Positions 8,693 through 18,477 of a stretch of DNA of 64,000 nt are shown here, piece by piece. The position numbers and the translations under genes are program-made. The notes under the pieces are model-generated. The model was given only the letters and a program-made list of their open reading frames with translations, was not told the DNA's origin and ran no database searches. This DNA comes from Psychromonas antarctica (lineage in GTDB: Bacteria > Pseudomonadota > Gammaproteobacteria > Enterobacterales > Psychromonadaceae). The stretch spans positions 119,521 through 183,520 of the forward strand of contig NZ_JAHNZV010000001.1 of assembly GCF_022267535.1 (NCBI RefSeq), in the 5' to 3' direction. Numbering within the stretch: the stretch's first letter is position 1; each line of letters begins with the position of its first letter.

Positions 8693-10765
8693 GTGAAATG
8701 GACAATAAAAGTAAAGCTAATTATTACCTTATGTATCCCACTCTTATTAATGGGGGGCTTTTTTATCATTTCGTTAATAAGTACCGAAAATGCAGTGCTT
8801 AAAGCAGAAGAAAGTAATGTAAAGAGCAAATTATCAGCTGTTGTTGATGACAACTTAAAAGGACAAGTTGACACACTAACCCTCTCTATCTCCACCTTTT
8901 ATGAGCAATCTAAGTTAGATGATATCAAAAAAAGGCTGTCCGCTGAAATGGCGAATTTTAGAGACACGGTTGAAAATATATATAAAGAAAGTGAGTCAGA
9001 TAGCGAGGCTGCAACCAGTATTGATGCTTTTCTTAATCATTATCGCTGGAATAATGGGCGTTATTTCTTTGCCTACGATGCAGATTCATGGATTAGCCGA
9101 GCTTACGGGGGACATCCAGACTGGGTTGGTACAAACGGCTACGATAAAAAGGATGCCGATGGTAACTATTTTGTACGAGCGGTCGTTGCTGCAGCTAAAA
9201 ATAACCCTATCGGTTTTAGTCGGTATCCTTTTATGAATCCGACCACGCAAAAAGTGGAAGATAAGCTGACAGCGTCTTTCTATTTTCAGCCTTTAAACCT
9301 GGTGATAGCAACGGGTGAATATATTAGTACGCTTAAACAAGATAATATTGCTGCTGCATTACATGCTGTGAGTATTGCCAAATATGGTCAAAACGGTTAT
9401 TTCCTAATTCAGGATGATGAAGGTAAGATCCTTGCTCATCCCAATGAGAAACTAATTGGAAAATTGGGCTCTACTACCCCAGCAATTGCAGCTGCAATTA
9501 AAAACAAACCTGAAGTTTATATTACAACAACCTATAAGAACCCAACAACTGGGGAAATTGAAAATAAACTTAATTATGCGCGAAATATTTTCCCTGAGTG
9601 GGGGTGGACAATTGTAACGGGTGCTTACGAGAGTGATATTGTTGCCGTACAAACGAGCTTAACAAAGGCCACTGAAGTTATTTTTGGTGAACAAGTTGAC
9701 TTTGCGATCACGCTGTCAGTTGTTTTAATTGTGCTTTCTTTTATTATCGTAATTTGGATTGTCAGTGCGATTGTCAAAGGACTAGTGGTATTAAAAGAAC
9801 GTATCGATACGTTATCAACCGGCGAAGCAGATTTAACATCACGAATCGCGATTGTTGCGAATGATGAATTGGGGGATATTGGACAATCAGTTAACAATTT
9901 TATTGTTTACCTTCAGTCGATGCTGCTCGATATTTCACAAGCCTCTATCCATATTACGGACAATATAAATCAACTCAACATTCAATCCGAGCAAAATAAT
10001 AAAGCGCTTATTGCACACGCAGCAGAAACTGAGCAAGTTGTCAGTGCGATTGTCGAGATGAGTGCAACCTCCGATACGGTTGCACAAGGAGCAAGTGAAA
10101 CCGCGACAAATACGCAAAAAGCAAACGATCAGGCGCGATTGTCGAAAGCTATTGTGATGGAGGCTTCCAATAGCGTGATTGCATTAGTCGATCAGGTTGA
10201 CTCTGCTTCCTCAAGCATCAATACGATGAACACCAATACCCTCGAGATTATCAGTGTATTAGGTGTGATCGGTGCGATTGCCGAGCAAACAAACCTACTC
10301 GCGTTAAATGCTGCTATTGAGGCTGCACGGGCTGGCGAGCAAGGGCGAGGTTTTGCCGTGGTTGCCGATGAAGTTCGCTCACTGGCCGCGCGTACGCAAA
10401 GTAGCACTGCTGAAATTAACACTATACTGACAAAGCTGCGTAAAGATGCTGCTGATGCGGTTGGCGCGATGGATGTCACCAAAGCAAGTTGCGAAGAAAC
10501 AGCGGAAAACACTGAACGTGTTACAGAAAGTTTAGATGCAATGACCAACTTTATTGTGGAGATTAATGACCTTAGTGCGCAAATTGCGACCGCCTCTGAA
10601 GAGCAAAGCAGCGTCAGTGAAGAGGTTAGTCGTAATATGAGTAATATTCATGCAATGGTGCAGGAACTGACAAAAAATGGACAAGCTAGCGTTGATAGTA
10701 CGCAAAATTTAGCGACTGCTAATAACCAGCTAAATGTGCTAGTGAGTAAATTTAAATTAAAGTAG
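8693..10765 (+). CDS. Methyl-accepting chemotaxis protein with two Cache sensor domains
   Basis: Transmembrane chemoreceptor that controls CheA. From GTG 8693 (690 residues, AAGGA 8 bp upstream) the order is TM helix 1 (about residues 9-30), a long periplasmic region, TM helix 2 (about 335-360), HAMP, and a signalling domain. The periplasmic part holds two Cache_2-like modules, each with a YFFAYD/YFLIQD-type strand and a [13 protein letters not shown] end. The signalling domain has the conserved tip [24 protein letters not shown]. Cache_2 modules usually bind small organic acids or similar ligands, but the ligand cannot be read here. No CheR-tethering pentapeptide is visible at the C-terminus (it ends SKFKLK). 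The FNR-like promoter suggests a role under low oxygen. Confidence 0.93.
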   Translation: MKWTIKVKLIITLCIPLLLMGGFFIISLISTENAVLKAEESNVKSKLSAVVDDNLKGQVDTLTLSISTFYEQSKLDDIKKRLSAEMANFRDTVENIYKESESDSEAATSIDAFLNHYRWNNGRYFFAYDADSWISRAYGGHPDWVGTNGYDKKDADGNYFVRAVVAAAKNNPIGFSRYPFMNPTTQKVEDKLTASFYFQPLNLVIATGEYISTLKQDNIAAALHAVSIAKYGQNGYFLIQDDEGKILAHPNEKLIGKLGSTTPAIAAAIKNKPEVYITTTYKNPTTGEIENKLNYARNIFPEWGWTIVTGAYESDIVAVQTSLTKATEVIFGEQVDFAITLSVVLIVLSFIIVIWIVSAIVKGLVVLKERIDTLSTGEADLTSRIAIVANDELGDIGQSVNNFIVYLQSMLLDISQASIHITDNINQLNIQSEQNNKALIAHAAETEQVVSAIVEMSATSDTVAQGASETATNTQKANDQARLSKAIVMEASNSVIALVDQVDSASSSINTMNTNTLEIISVLGVIGAIAEQTNLLALNAAIEAARAGEQGRGFAVVADEVRSLAARTQSSTAEINTILTKLRKDAADAVGAMDVTKASCEETAENTERVTESLDAMTNFIVEINDLSAQIATASEEQSSVSEEVSRNMSNIHAMVQELTKNGQASVDSTQNLATANNQLNVLVSKFKLK

Positions 10766-10789
10766 TATTCATCAAATATGTCTGAACAG

Positions 10790-10822
10790 CGCCATTTATT
10801 CTGTTTCCGTGATTAAATGGCG
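10790..10822. terminator. Hairpin between convergent genes
   Basis: CGCCATTTA (10790-10798) pairs with TAAATGGCG (10814-10822) between the chemoreceptor gene and the convergent ATP-grasp gene. There is no T run on the plus side, so termination is only probable. Confidence 0.4.
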
Positions 10823-10838
10823 TGATATATCCAGAAAA

Positions 10839-11789
10839 TTATGATTGAGAGAAGTGTTTTTGGCAAAAAGCGACGCGTGCCTCGGCATCCATTCTCTCTG
10901 TATTCTGCAAACTTTCAATAAGCTTTAAACGCGGCAAAATACCTTGACCATTTGCTATTTGAATTGCCAAGCCTGGGCGGGCATTTAACTCCAGTAACAT
11001 CGGCCCCAAGTAGCGATCCAGTACCATATCTGTTCCCAGATACCCCATGCCCGTCATCTCATAACAACTCGCAGCTAAATAGATAAGTCGCTCCCATTTC
11101 GGAACTTCTAATGTTTTTAACTCTTTATTAGTGTCTGGATGATATTCAATTGGCCTATCGAACTGCACTGCATGTAAGGCTTTACCTGTTGCGATGTCAA
11201 GGCCAACGCCAACAGCTCCTTGGTGCAAATTAGCTTTACCATCAGACGCAGCCGTGGAAAGGCGCATCATTGCCATCACTGGAAAACCTTTAAATACAAT
11301 CACGCGTACATCGGGTACACCTTCAAAACTAAAACCATCAAAGGCATTATCAAACTGAATTAACGCTTCCACTACAGCAACATCAGCGCTTCCACCCAAG
11401 CTAAACAGACCAGCAAGGATGTCGGTAACATGACGCTTAATTTCAGGGAGGCTCTCTTCTTCTCCATTTGCTTTAAAATAACGACCATTTTCAATTTTAG
11501 TGATTACCAGAATACCTTTACCCCCACTGCCTTTAGCGGGTTTAATAACAAAGCCGGTGGTCTCTTTGATAAATGATTCAACATTTTGAACTTCAGCTTG
11601 AATTGATATCACCCCTAATAAAGCCGGTGTGGTGACCTTTGCATTACGGGCGATGATTTTGGTTTTTAACTTGTTATCAACCAATGGGTAGAGTTTACGC
11701 GGGTTATAGCGGCCAATATAGCCACTATTACGCTGGTTCATCCCCATAATACCTTTGCGTTTTAACTTAAACGGGTTACAAAAATACAT
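10839..11789 (-). CDS. RimK-related ATP-grasp ligase (alpha-L-glutamate ligase-like)
   Basis: ATP-grasp enzyme related to RimK, which adds glutamate to a carboxyl group. The 316-residue protein shows the nucleotide-binding segment VIKPAKGSGGKGILVI and the metal/ATP-binding MLLELNARPGLAIQIAN. It belongs to the subgroup annotated as alpha-L-glutamate ligase-like, found with the two genes upstream of it. The substrate is unknown. It is the last gene of a three-gene minus-strand unit, 3 bp after the 7TM gene. That tight spacing implies one transcript and a shared process. The cytoplasmic ligase could modify something sensed or exported by the membrane partner (inference). Confidence 0.85.
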   Translation of the reverse strand: MYFCNPFKLKRKGIMGMNQRNSGYIGRYNPRKLYPLVDNKLKTKIIARNAKVTTPALLGVISIQAEVQNVESFIKETTGFVIKPAKGSGGKGILVITKIENGRYFKANGEEESLPEIKRHVTDILAGLFSLGGSADVAVVEALIQFDNAFDGFSFEGVPDVRVIVFKGFPVMAMMRLSTAASDGKANLHQGAVGVGLDIATGKALHAVQFDRPIEYHPDTNKELKTLEVPKWERLIYLAASCYEMTGMGYLGTDMVLDRYLGPMLLELNARPGLAIQIANGQGILPRLKLIESLQNTERMDAEARVAFCQKHFSQS

Positions 11790-11792
11790 CGT

Positions 11793-13319
11793 CTATTCCT
11801 TATCCACTAAGGGTTTAAAACGACGTAATTCAGACAGTCTGTAACCAGTGTAACTACCAAGTAGCAGTACCAATGCCATTACCACAAATTGCAGGCCGAT
11901 AAAATTAAACATTAGATGGCGTGCAATTGGATTACTCATAACAAAATAGGCAAGCACCGCTACGATTAAACTGCCACCACCCTGTAACATCACCTCTTTA
12001 GCACCTTCCTCCTCCCATAATACTGACATGCGCTCTATTGTCCAAGAGAGGATGATCATAGGGAAGAAAGTGATTTTAAGCCCTTCGGTAAGCCCTAGTT
12101 TGTATGCTAAGACACCAAACAGAGTGATCAGTAAAATAACCATAATGATCACTGTCGATATTCGCGCCACCAGTAATAAGTTAAGGTGTGATAGATATGA
12201 ACGAATAACTAATCCCACTGCAACAAGCAGAATAAAACCGACTAATCCGGTAACGAGGCTAGTTTGAATAAAGGCCATGGCGATTAAAACCGGCATAAAA
12301 GTACCTGATGTTTTAAGGCCAACCAAGACGCGCATCATCACCACAATCATCACGCCTAAAGGAATCATTAAGATTCCTTTAAATAGTGATTGATCTTCAA
12401 CGGGTAGACTATGGATAGAGAAGTTAAACAGATGTTCATTATCGGCTTTTTGTAGAATAGCGGCTAAGGCGGCTTGCTCCTGCTTGATCATAGAGAAACT
12501 CACTTTGGAATTTTCTCCTCCGACAAGTTCAAGCAAAGCTTTATCGCTTTGATCCCAAAGCAATAAGTTCTGTCGATTTACAGCGGAAGTGCTATTGGCA
12601 TCAAATAGTTGAGAAGTGATCCCTCCATCTTTTTCTTGGAATACTTCCACTAATGGTTGTAAATGTTGACGGCGGCGCCCATCTTCTAAATGTAGCGCAC
12701 CAATTTTTTTGGTTGCAATTTTGGCTTTATTTAAGAGTGCGATTAAAAGATCTGTTTTGTTTATTTTACTGGTGAGTAATAAGCTAGTATTTTGGCTAGG
12801 TTGTTGCGCATTCAGTACCTTTAACAGTTCGCGTGTAAAACTAAAGGGATCGGCACTGGTTTTAAATGCCTCACGGATAATTTCAGTACCTGCGGCTAAC
12901 GTCGCGGGATCATATTCCTTATCGAATAATGCAGGCATCTCAGTGTATTGCTGATCTTTACTTTTATTATCCGCAAGTAGTTGGATGTTATAATAAAGAG
13001 TTTGCTCCCCTAGCGCCTTTCTGATTGTCCATTGTGCTTGTGGTGCGATGCCACCCTCTAAAAAGGAAAGGCCATATCCAGGAGAAGCGGCATTTTGACT
13101 GAGTTGTGTATAACCAGCTTGCATTTTGGGTGTCGTTAATGAGGCTATTACGGGTTTGCCTAACGCATTAAAATCAATTTTTGCATCAATATTCCATATT
13201 GTGCGTGTTTCACCCGGCATCCAAGGAATGTCGAACGCTAAGTGGCGTTGAACCGTTTGTGATATGCCGAGCAGAAATAAAGCCGCAACTAAGACGAAAA
13301 AGAAAATACGAGCGTTCAT
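11793..13319 (-). CDS. Inactive transglutaminase fused to seven transmembrane helices
   Basis: A 508-residue inner-membrane protein. It has one N-terminal TM helix (about residues 5-22) and a soluble, probably periplasmic domain of about 280 residues. That domain matches the family described as transglutaminase-like without catalytic residues. A block of about seven TM helices follows (from roughly residue 310), then a short basic tail. I see no Cys-His-Asp triad. It lies between the retropepsin-like gene (11 bp upstream) and the ATP-grasp gene (3 bp downstream). The same trio occurs in many gammaproteobacteria, which supports a joint function. The function of this protein is not established from the sequence. 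Confidence 0.82.
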   Translation of the reverse strand: MNARIFFFVLVAALFLLGISQTVQRHLAFDIPWMPGETRTIWNIDAKIDFNALGKPVIASLTTPKMQAGYTQLSQNAASPGYGLSFLEGGIAPQAQWTIRKALGEQTLYYNIQLLADNKSKDQQYTEMPALFDKEYDPATLAAGTEIIREAFKTSADPFSFTRELLKVLNAQQPSQNTSLLLTSKINKTDLLIALLNKAKIATKKIGALHLEDGRRRQHLQPLVEVFQEKDGGITSQLFDANSTSAVNRQNLLLWDQSDKALLELVGGENSKVSFSMIKQEQAALAAILQKADNEHLFNFSIHSLPVEDQSLFKGILMIPLGVMIVVMMRVLVGLKTSGTFMPVLIAMAFIQTSLVTGLVGFILLVAVGLVIRSYLSHLNLLLVARISTVIIMVILLITLFGVLAYKLGLTEGLKITFFPMIILSWTIERMSVLWEEEGAKEVMLQGGGSLIVAVLAYFVMSNPIARHLMFNFIGLQFVVMALVLLLGSYTGYRLSELRRFKPLVDKE

Positions 13320-13330
13320 GGCGAAGCCTA

Positions 13331-14095
13331 TTAGTTAGTTTTAGGATGATATTTAGGGTGGATATATTCTTTACTGACATCAACCAGTATCACATCTTGT
13401 ATAAATGTTCTGCCAATGAGCACCGGATATTCCATATGCTGGCGATCCGTTAGGGTGAATTCTGTCAGATGCTCTATATCACCAATACGTACATGTAATA
13501 AAATCACTGGGCGTCTTGTGGTTTCTCCCGGTTTACTGGCTTGTATTATTTTAACAAAACGTTTTATTTTGGCTTCTATCGGTTGCGGATTATCTCCCGT
13601 TTCACCGAGCAACTTAAAACGCAACCATTTCTCACCATCACGCTCAAACTCTTCCAGATCAATAGCATTAATTGAAGAACTTTCGGCACCAGTATCTATT
13701 CTGCCTCTATAGCTCATCTTAAGTGTTGAAATATAAACCCACTCTGTCTGGCCGAGCATAGTTTTGTCTTGGAATCGGGTAATATTTTTATGTTTATGCT
13801 TAACCGCTTTTACTTTAGGTTTTTGCTCTTGTAATTGAGGCTTCGGCTCCTGTAATTGCGTTTTAGCTGCCATCAGAAGGATATCTAAGTCGCTATTTTT
13901 ATTCTCACAGGTAGCTAATGTTTCTCTCACTTTGGTTAATTCAGCTTGTGTTTTTTGATTGGTTTCTTGTGCTTGCACAAGATCACCTTGAAGATTAATT
14001 ATCTGCTTTTGTTGTGCTTCATTTTCTAAGTTCGCACAGCCTGTGCTGGTAAAAAGAACGAATGCACTAATAAGTAGTGTCTTATTTGAAAACAT
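13331..14095 (-). CDS. Retropepsin-like 'ATP-dependent zinc protease' family lipoprotein
   Basis: A 254-residue predicted lipoprotein: the signal peptide ends in LFTSTGCANLEN with a lipobox Cys at residue 19. A predicted coiled coil of about 60 residues and a Pro/Lys/Gln-rich linker (QEPKPQLQEQKPK) follow. The C-terminal domain (about residues 115-250) carries GRIDTGAESSSI, an aspartic-protease-like DTGA motif, and YPVLIGRTF, matching the retropepsin flap and fold. The family name in databases (zinc protease, RimK-associated) is older than this structural reading. It is the first gene of the trio and would sit in the periplasm, so it could cleave or sense an envelope substrate. Confidence 0.85.
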   Translation of the reverse strand: MFSNKTLLISAFVLFTSTGCANLENEAQQKQIINLQGDLVQAQETNQKTQAELTKVRETLATCENKNSDLDILLMAAKTQLQEPKPQLQEQKPKVKAVKHKHKNITRFQDKTMLGQTEWVYISTLKMSYRGRIDTGAESSSINAIDLEEFERDGEKWLRFKLLGETGDNPQPIEAKIKRFVKIIQASKPGETTRRPVILLHVRIGDIEHLTEFTLTDRQHMEYPVLIGRTFIQDVILVDVSKEYIHPKYHPKTN

Positions 14096-14532
14096 AAAAA
14101 ATCCTAACCATTATTTTGAAAAATATAAAAAATGATTTTAGCAGTTTGCACTATAAATAGCTGGATTTACCGCATTTTTATTTCACCTGTTAAAAGTAAG
14201 TATATTAATTAACTGTCCATTTCATTAGCTTAGAATAGATGTTGAATTTTTTTATTTTTTAAATTAAAACAACTGGTTATTGCAATAAATGCGTTTTTCC
14301 TATGCATCTCATCCGTAAAATAGGTACAGGAGCACTTATCTTTGCGATTTCTTCCAACTAGCGACTGTTTTTATGTTCAACAAAGCAGACGTCATGCACT
14401 GTCGTCGCTCTACATGAATGATTGATTACGTAGTTGAGCGTAGGAATAATCGCGATTAAAGTTAAGAGATCGTACTAATTGGCATATTTTCACGGGAAGT
14501 CAGAGCGAAAATGCTTGTGTTTTATTCCCCAT
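14096..14532. other. Intergenic region between the retropepsin-like gene and lnt
   Basis: About 440 bp with no gene I can support. It must hold the promoter of the minus-strand trio (right of 14095), but no clear -35/-10 pair stands out. No terminator hairpin for lnt is obvious. Confidence 0.35.
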
Positions 14533-16092
14533 TTAGACTTTTTTTCGTTTTTTACAGCCGAAGAACAGCCCAATCAGTATCAATAAACAGTATACGTAAA
14601 GAGGAAATGAGCCATAAATTTGGTAGGGAGTTTGGCCAAATGCAGGGTGTACCATGGTGCTTAAGACCTGTGCACTATTAACTGGCAGTCTGCCTAACTC
14701 TTTTCCTTGGGCATCAAAAATTGCGGTTATGCCATTGTTTGTACTGCGCAGCAGCGGACGAGCAAACTCTATTGCACGCATTCTGGCAATCTGTAAATGC
14801 TGAGCTGGGCCGATGGAATCACCAAACCAAGCGTCATTACTTAATGTTAATAACATTCCCGTTTTTTTGCTCATGTTTTTTCTTAACAATTCGGGAAAGG
14901 CTATTTCATAACATAAAGCCGTGGCGAATGTGGTCGAGCCACTTTGCAAGTTAGACTGAATTTCAGTCCCGCGCTGAAAACTCGACATCGGTAGATTAAA
15001 GTAGGGGGCAAGCGGACGCAACAGATTTTCAAAGGGAACAAATTCACCAATGGGTAACAAATGGTGCTTTTGGTAGCGATTTTTTCCAGTTAAAGCGTAG
15101 CCATCGCCTACGGGTAATTTACCTATTGCGATAATGGTGTTGTAGTAGGCATTATCGTCTAATGTATAACCAATAATACCCGTAATTAAGGTTTTATTTT
15201 TCTCTGCTAGTTTAATTGATAAGGGTTGTAAAAATAATTGCATATCGATTTCGAGTGCCGCAATAGCCGATTCTGGCCAGATAATTAGCTCGGGCTGCTT
15301 ATCAAAGCCAGTCTCACTCAGATCGAGGTATTTAAATAGAGAGGGATAAAGCTGATCCTTTTGCCATTTTTGATTTTGGTCTATATTACCTTGTACGAGG
15401 GAAACCCTTATTGCGGATTGCGGTTTGCTGTATTGCTGTTTTTGTAAAATAGTGCCACTGATAAGCAAGCTGCATATGAGCGCGAGATTGAGCACCATTT
15501 TTTGTTTTTGGATCAGTAACGTGAGCGCCCCACAAATTATCATTATCGCCAGTGTGATACCTTGTACGCCTAATATAGGAGCAAATCCGACCAAAGGGGT
15601 ATCTGCATGGCTATAACCTAAATAGGCCCAAGGAAAACCAGTTAATATATAACCTCTGAGCCAATCTGAAATCAGCCAAAAAACGGGGATAAGGAATAGA
15701 TAGCGGGTTGTATCAGATAACCATAAAAAGCGACTGCTTGCCCACAATGCCGAAGCGGGGAAAAGGGCTAAATAGGCGCACAACATAATAATTAAAAGCG
15801 CACTAACCGCAATGGGCATACCACCGAACAGATCCATACTGACATAAATCCAGTGCAGAGTAGCAATAAACATGGCGATGCTAAAAGTATAACTGATTAA
15901 AAAATAGCGTTGTGTACTTTTTTGAACTTGTTGTAATAATAAAAAAAAGCCGATAAAAGAGGGGTAAAGTACCCACCAATGTTCAAAAGGAGAAAAGGCG
16001 AATACTTGCATTGCACCTAAAGCAAGGGCAACTAAAAGTTGTCCTAAAATATGGGTGCTAAATGCCGCCAGCGTTCGGCGTAGTTTATTCAT
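14533..16092 (-). CDS. lnt: Apolipoprotein N-acyltransferase
   Basis: Inner-membrane enzyme that transfers the third acyl chain to the N-terminal Cys of lipoproteins. The 519 residues comprise about six to seven N-terminal TM helices and a periplasmic nitrilase domain. The catalytic triad is visible as Glu in WPESAIAALE, Lys in KNRYQKHHLLPIGEFVP, and Cys in ALCYEIAFPE. A final TM helix precedes the basic C-terminus KKRKKV. It overlaps corC by 8 bp and is last in the operon miaB–phoH–ybeY–corC–lnt, the standard order. Confidence 0.96.
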   Translation of the reverse strand: MNKLRRTLAAFSTHILGQLLVALALGAMQVFAFSPFEHWWVLYPSFIGFFLLLQQVQKSTQRYFLISYTFSIAMFIATLHWIYVSMDLFGGMPIAVSALLIIMLCAYLALFPASALWASSRFLWLSDTTRYLFLIPVFWLISDWLRGYILTGFPWAYLGYSHADTPLVGFAPILGVQGITLAIMIICGALTLLIQKQKMVLNLALICSLLISGTILQKQQYSKPQSAIRVSLVQGNIDQNQKWQKDQLYPSLFKYLDLSETGFDKQPELIIWPESAIAALEIDMQLFLQPLSIKLAEKNKTLITGIIGYTLDDNAYYNTIIAIGKLPVGDGYALTGKNRYQKHHLLPIGEFVPFENLLRPLAPYFNLPMSSFQRGTEIQSNLQSGSTTFATALCYEIAFPELLRKNMSKKTGMLLTLSNDAWFGDSIGPAQHLQIARMRAIEFARPLLRSTNNGITAIFDAQGKELGRLPVNSAQVLSTMVHPAFGQTPYQIYGSFPLYVYCLLILIGLFFGCKKRKKV

Positions 16093-16954
16093 TAATCGCT
16101 TTTAATTCTTTTGGGATGCGCAGTTGTAGTTGTACCAAACGGCGGCTATCGGCATTGGTTACTTTGAATTTATAGTCGTCTATTAAAATGCTCTCTCCAC
16201 GATCAGGTAAGTGGCCAAGCTCATGTACTATTAAACCGCCGATGGTGTCTTGATCTTCGCTATTAAATGAAGTTGAAAAATATTGATTAAAGTCATCTAT
16301 TGATGTTAATGCATTAACAACATAGGTTCTTTTACCAATTTTACGAATTTCATCGGCTTCTTCGTCATCAAATTCATCTTCAATCTCACCGACAATGACT
16401 TCTAAAATATCCTCAATGGTCACCAGTCCCGATACACCGCCATATTCATCGACAACAATGGCCATATGATAACGTTTGCTGCGAAACTCTGTTAATAAGG
16501 AGTCTAAGCGCTTACTTTCAGGTACAACGACCGCTTCGCGGAGAATGTCTTCAATTTTGAAGTCATTGGCTTCTGTGGTAAAGCCAAATTTAATGAGGTC
16601 TTTTGCGAGCAATAGGCCGACAACATGATCTTTATCTTCAGTAATAACAGGAAAGCGTGAGTGCGTTGATTCAATAATTTCAGGCAGAAATTCGTCAACG
16701 GTTTGATGCAAACCTAAAGTAACCATTTGTGAACGCGGGATCATAATATCGCGGACGCGTAATTGAGATACATCTAACACGCCTTTGATCATTTCTTTGG
16801 TTTTTTGATCTATGACTTCGCGTTGTTTTGCGCCTTGAATTATATCCAGTAACTCTTGTTGGTTTTTCGGCTCGCCTTGGAATAGATTACCGATTTTATC
16901 GAATAGTCCGGATTTTGAATTATCTTGTACTGATTGGGCTTTGTCATCTGACAT
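16085..16954 (-). CDS. corC: CorC/YbeX CBS-domain protein
   Basis: Cytosolic protein with two CBS domains (about residues 70-185; RDIMIPRSQMVTL, YHMAIVVDEYGGVSGLVTIEDILE) and a C-terminal CorC_HlyC domain (about 205-285). In enterobacteria it is linked to Mg/Co efflux and, as YbeX, to ribosome homeostasis. It has no TM domain, unlike the longer hemolysin-C relatives. Its place between ybeY and lnt is conserved. Confidence 0.93.
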   Translation of the reverse strand: MSDDKAQSVQDNSKSGLFDKIGNLFQGEPKNQQELLDIIQGAKQREVIDQKTKEMIKGVLDVSQLRVRDIMIPRSQMVTLGLHQTVDEFLPEIIESTHSRFPVITEDKDHVVGLLLAKDLIKFGFTTEANDFKIEDILREAVVVPESKRLDSLLTEFRSKRYHMAIVVDEYGGVSGLVTIEDILEVIVGEIEDEFDDEEADEIRKIGKRTYVVNALTSIDDFNQYFSTSFNSEDQDTIGGLIVHELGHLPDRGESILIDDYKFKVTNADSRRLVQLQLRIPKELKAINE

Positions 16955-16963
16955 TAATTTTAT

Positions 16964-17440
16964 TTACTCTTTTTCACTTAAGTATGGATCGGCAAAACCC
17001 AATTCGATTAACAGTTTTGTCTCTAGGGTTTCCATCTCGTTAGCCTCTTGATCACTGATATGATCATAACCTAGCAGGTGCAGCGTGCCATGAATAAGCA
17101 TATGTGCCCAATGCGCAGTTAAAGGTTTACCTTGTGTTTTGGCTTCATTTTCGACTACCTGTTTACAGATTACCAGATCGCCGAGTAAAGGCAACGTGAT
17201 CCCAGGTGGATTTTGAAAAGGAAATGACAACACATTAGTCGCTTTATCTGTGTGCCTGTATTGAAAATTCAATTGTTGGCTTTCCGCTGAATCAACGATA
17301 CGGACGGTTAATTCAGCTTCTTTAGGTGTTGTCTCACTGCCGGCAATAATCGCCGCGTGGATCCACTCTTCGATTGCGCTTAATTCAGGTAATGCATCTT
17401 CATTAGCACTAGCAATTTGAAGATCAACAAACAGATCCAT
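16964..17440 (-). CDS. ybeY: Endoribonuclease YbeY
   Basis: Metal-dependent RNase involved in 16S rRNA 3' maturation and ribosome quality control. The 158 residues carry the UPF0054 metal-binding signature [15 protein letters not shown] (HxxxHxxxxxH). It overlaps phoH by one base and lies 9 bp before corC, so it is translated from the same transcript. Confidence 0.96.
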   Translation of the reverse strand: MDLFVDLQIASANEDALPELSAIEEWIHAAIIAGSETTPKEAELTVRIVDSAESQQLNFQYRHTDKATNVLSFPFQNPPGITLPLLGDLVICKQVVENEAKTQGKPLTAHWAHMLIHGTLHLLGYDHISDQEANEMETLETKLLIELGFADPYLSEKE

Positions 17441-18462
17441 TATTTTTTTCCTACTATTTCAGCTTGACGTTCAAAGGCCTCATAGGCTTTTACAATACGA
17501 GCAACAACCGGATGACGCACCACATCATCGGCAACAAAGAAACTAAAGCTGATACCTTCTTCGACCCCGTTAAGTACTTCAATCGCATGGCGCAGGCCAG
17601 ACTTCTGATGGCGTGGCAGATCGATTTGCGTGATATCACCGGTGATCACGGCTGTGGAATTAAAACCGATACGAGTTAAAAACATCTTCATCTGCTCTAT
17701 CGTGGTGTTTTGTGCTTCATCTAGAATCACAAAAGCATCATTTAAGGTGCGTCCGCGCATATAAGCAAGCGGTGCAATTTCAATGATATTACGTTCAATC
17801 AGTTTTTCCACTTTTTCAAAACCTAACATCTCAAATAAAGCATCATATAAAGGGCGTAAATAAGGATCCACTTTTTGCGCTAAGTCGCCTGGTAAAAAAC
17901 CTAATCGTTCACCCGCCTCGACCGCAGGACGAGTGAGCAGAATACGGCGTACTTCTTGGCGTTCTAATGCTTCAATAGCACAAGCCACCGCTAAATAGGT
18001 TTTGCCGGTACCGGCCGGACCAACACCGAAACTGATATCATTTTTTAAAATATTATTAATATATTTAGTTTGGTTCTCGCCACGCGGTTTAATTACGCCA
18101 CGTTTAGTTTTGATAGAAAGATGTTGAAAATCATTTTCTTGCTCTGCTGGCAGTACTTCCAGCAAACGGTGAGTAGCAAATAAATTTTGCAGCGCAAGAT
18201 GCACATTACTATCAGGTAATGATGGGCTTTTACCTTTTATAGTTTGCGTTTCAATATACAGCTCTTTTAATAGGTCAGAACAAGCTTGAGCGTAGCGATG
18301 CTCTCCGACAACTTGAAAGTGGGCATTGCGGTAAATAATTTCAACACCTAAACGGCGTTCAATCTGTTTTAGATTGTCATCAAAAGCACCGCATAATACG
18401 GCTAAGCGGCTTGTATCTTCAGGTACTAAATCAAGATGAACTGTAGTCAGCTTTGTAGTCAA
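17440..18462 (-). CDS. ybeZ: PhoH-like ATPase (YbeZ)
   Basis: Cytosolic P-loop ATPase of the PhoH family that partners YbeY. The 340 residues show an N-terminal KH-like region, Walker [12 protein letters not shown], Walker [10 protein letters not shown], and [17 protein letters not shown], typical of PhoH. It lies 15 bp after miaB and overlaps ybeY by one base. Confidence 0.95.
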   Translation of the reverse strand: MTTKLTTVHLDLVPEDTSRLAVLCGAFDDNLKQIERRLGVEIIYRNAHFQVVGEHRYAQACSDLLKELYIETQTIKGKSPSLPDSNVHLALQNLFATHRLLEVLPAEQENDFQHLSIKTKRGVIKPRGENQTKYINNILKNDISFGVGPAGTGKTYLAVACAIEALERQEVRRILLTRPAVEAGERLGFLPGDLAQKVDPYLRPLYDALFEMLGFEKVEKLIERNIIEIAPLAYMRGRTLNDAFVILDEAQNTTIEQMKMFLTRIGFNSTAVITGDITQIDLPRHQKSGLRHAIEVLNGVEEGISFSFFVADDVVRHPVVARIVKAYEAFERQAEIVGKK

Positions 18463-18477
18463 AATGGTGAGCCTTTT

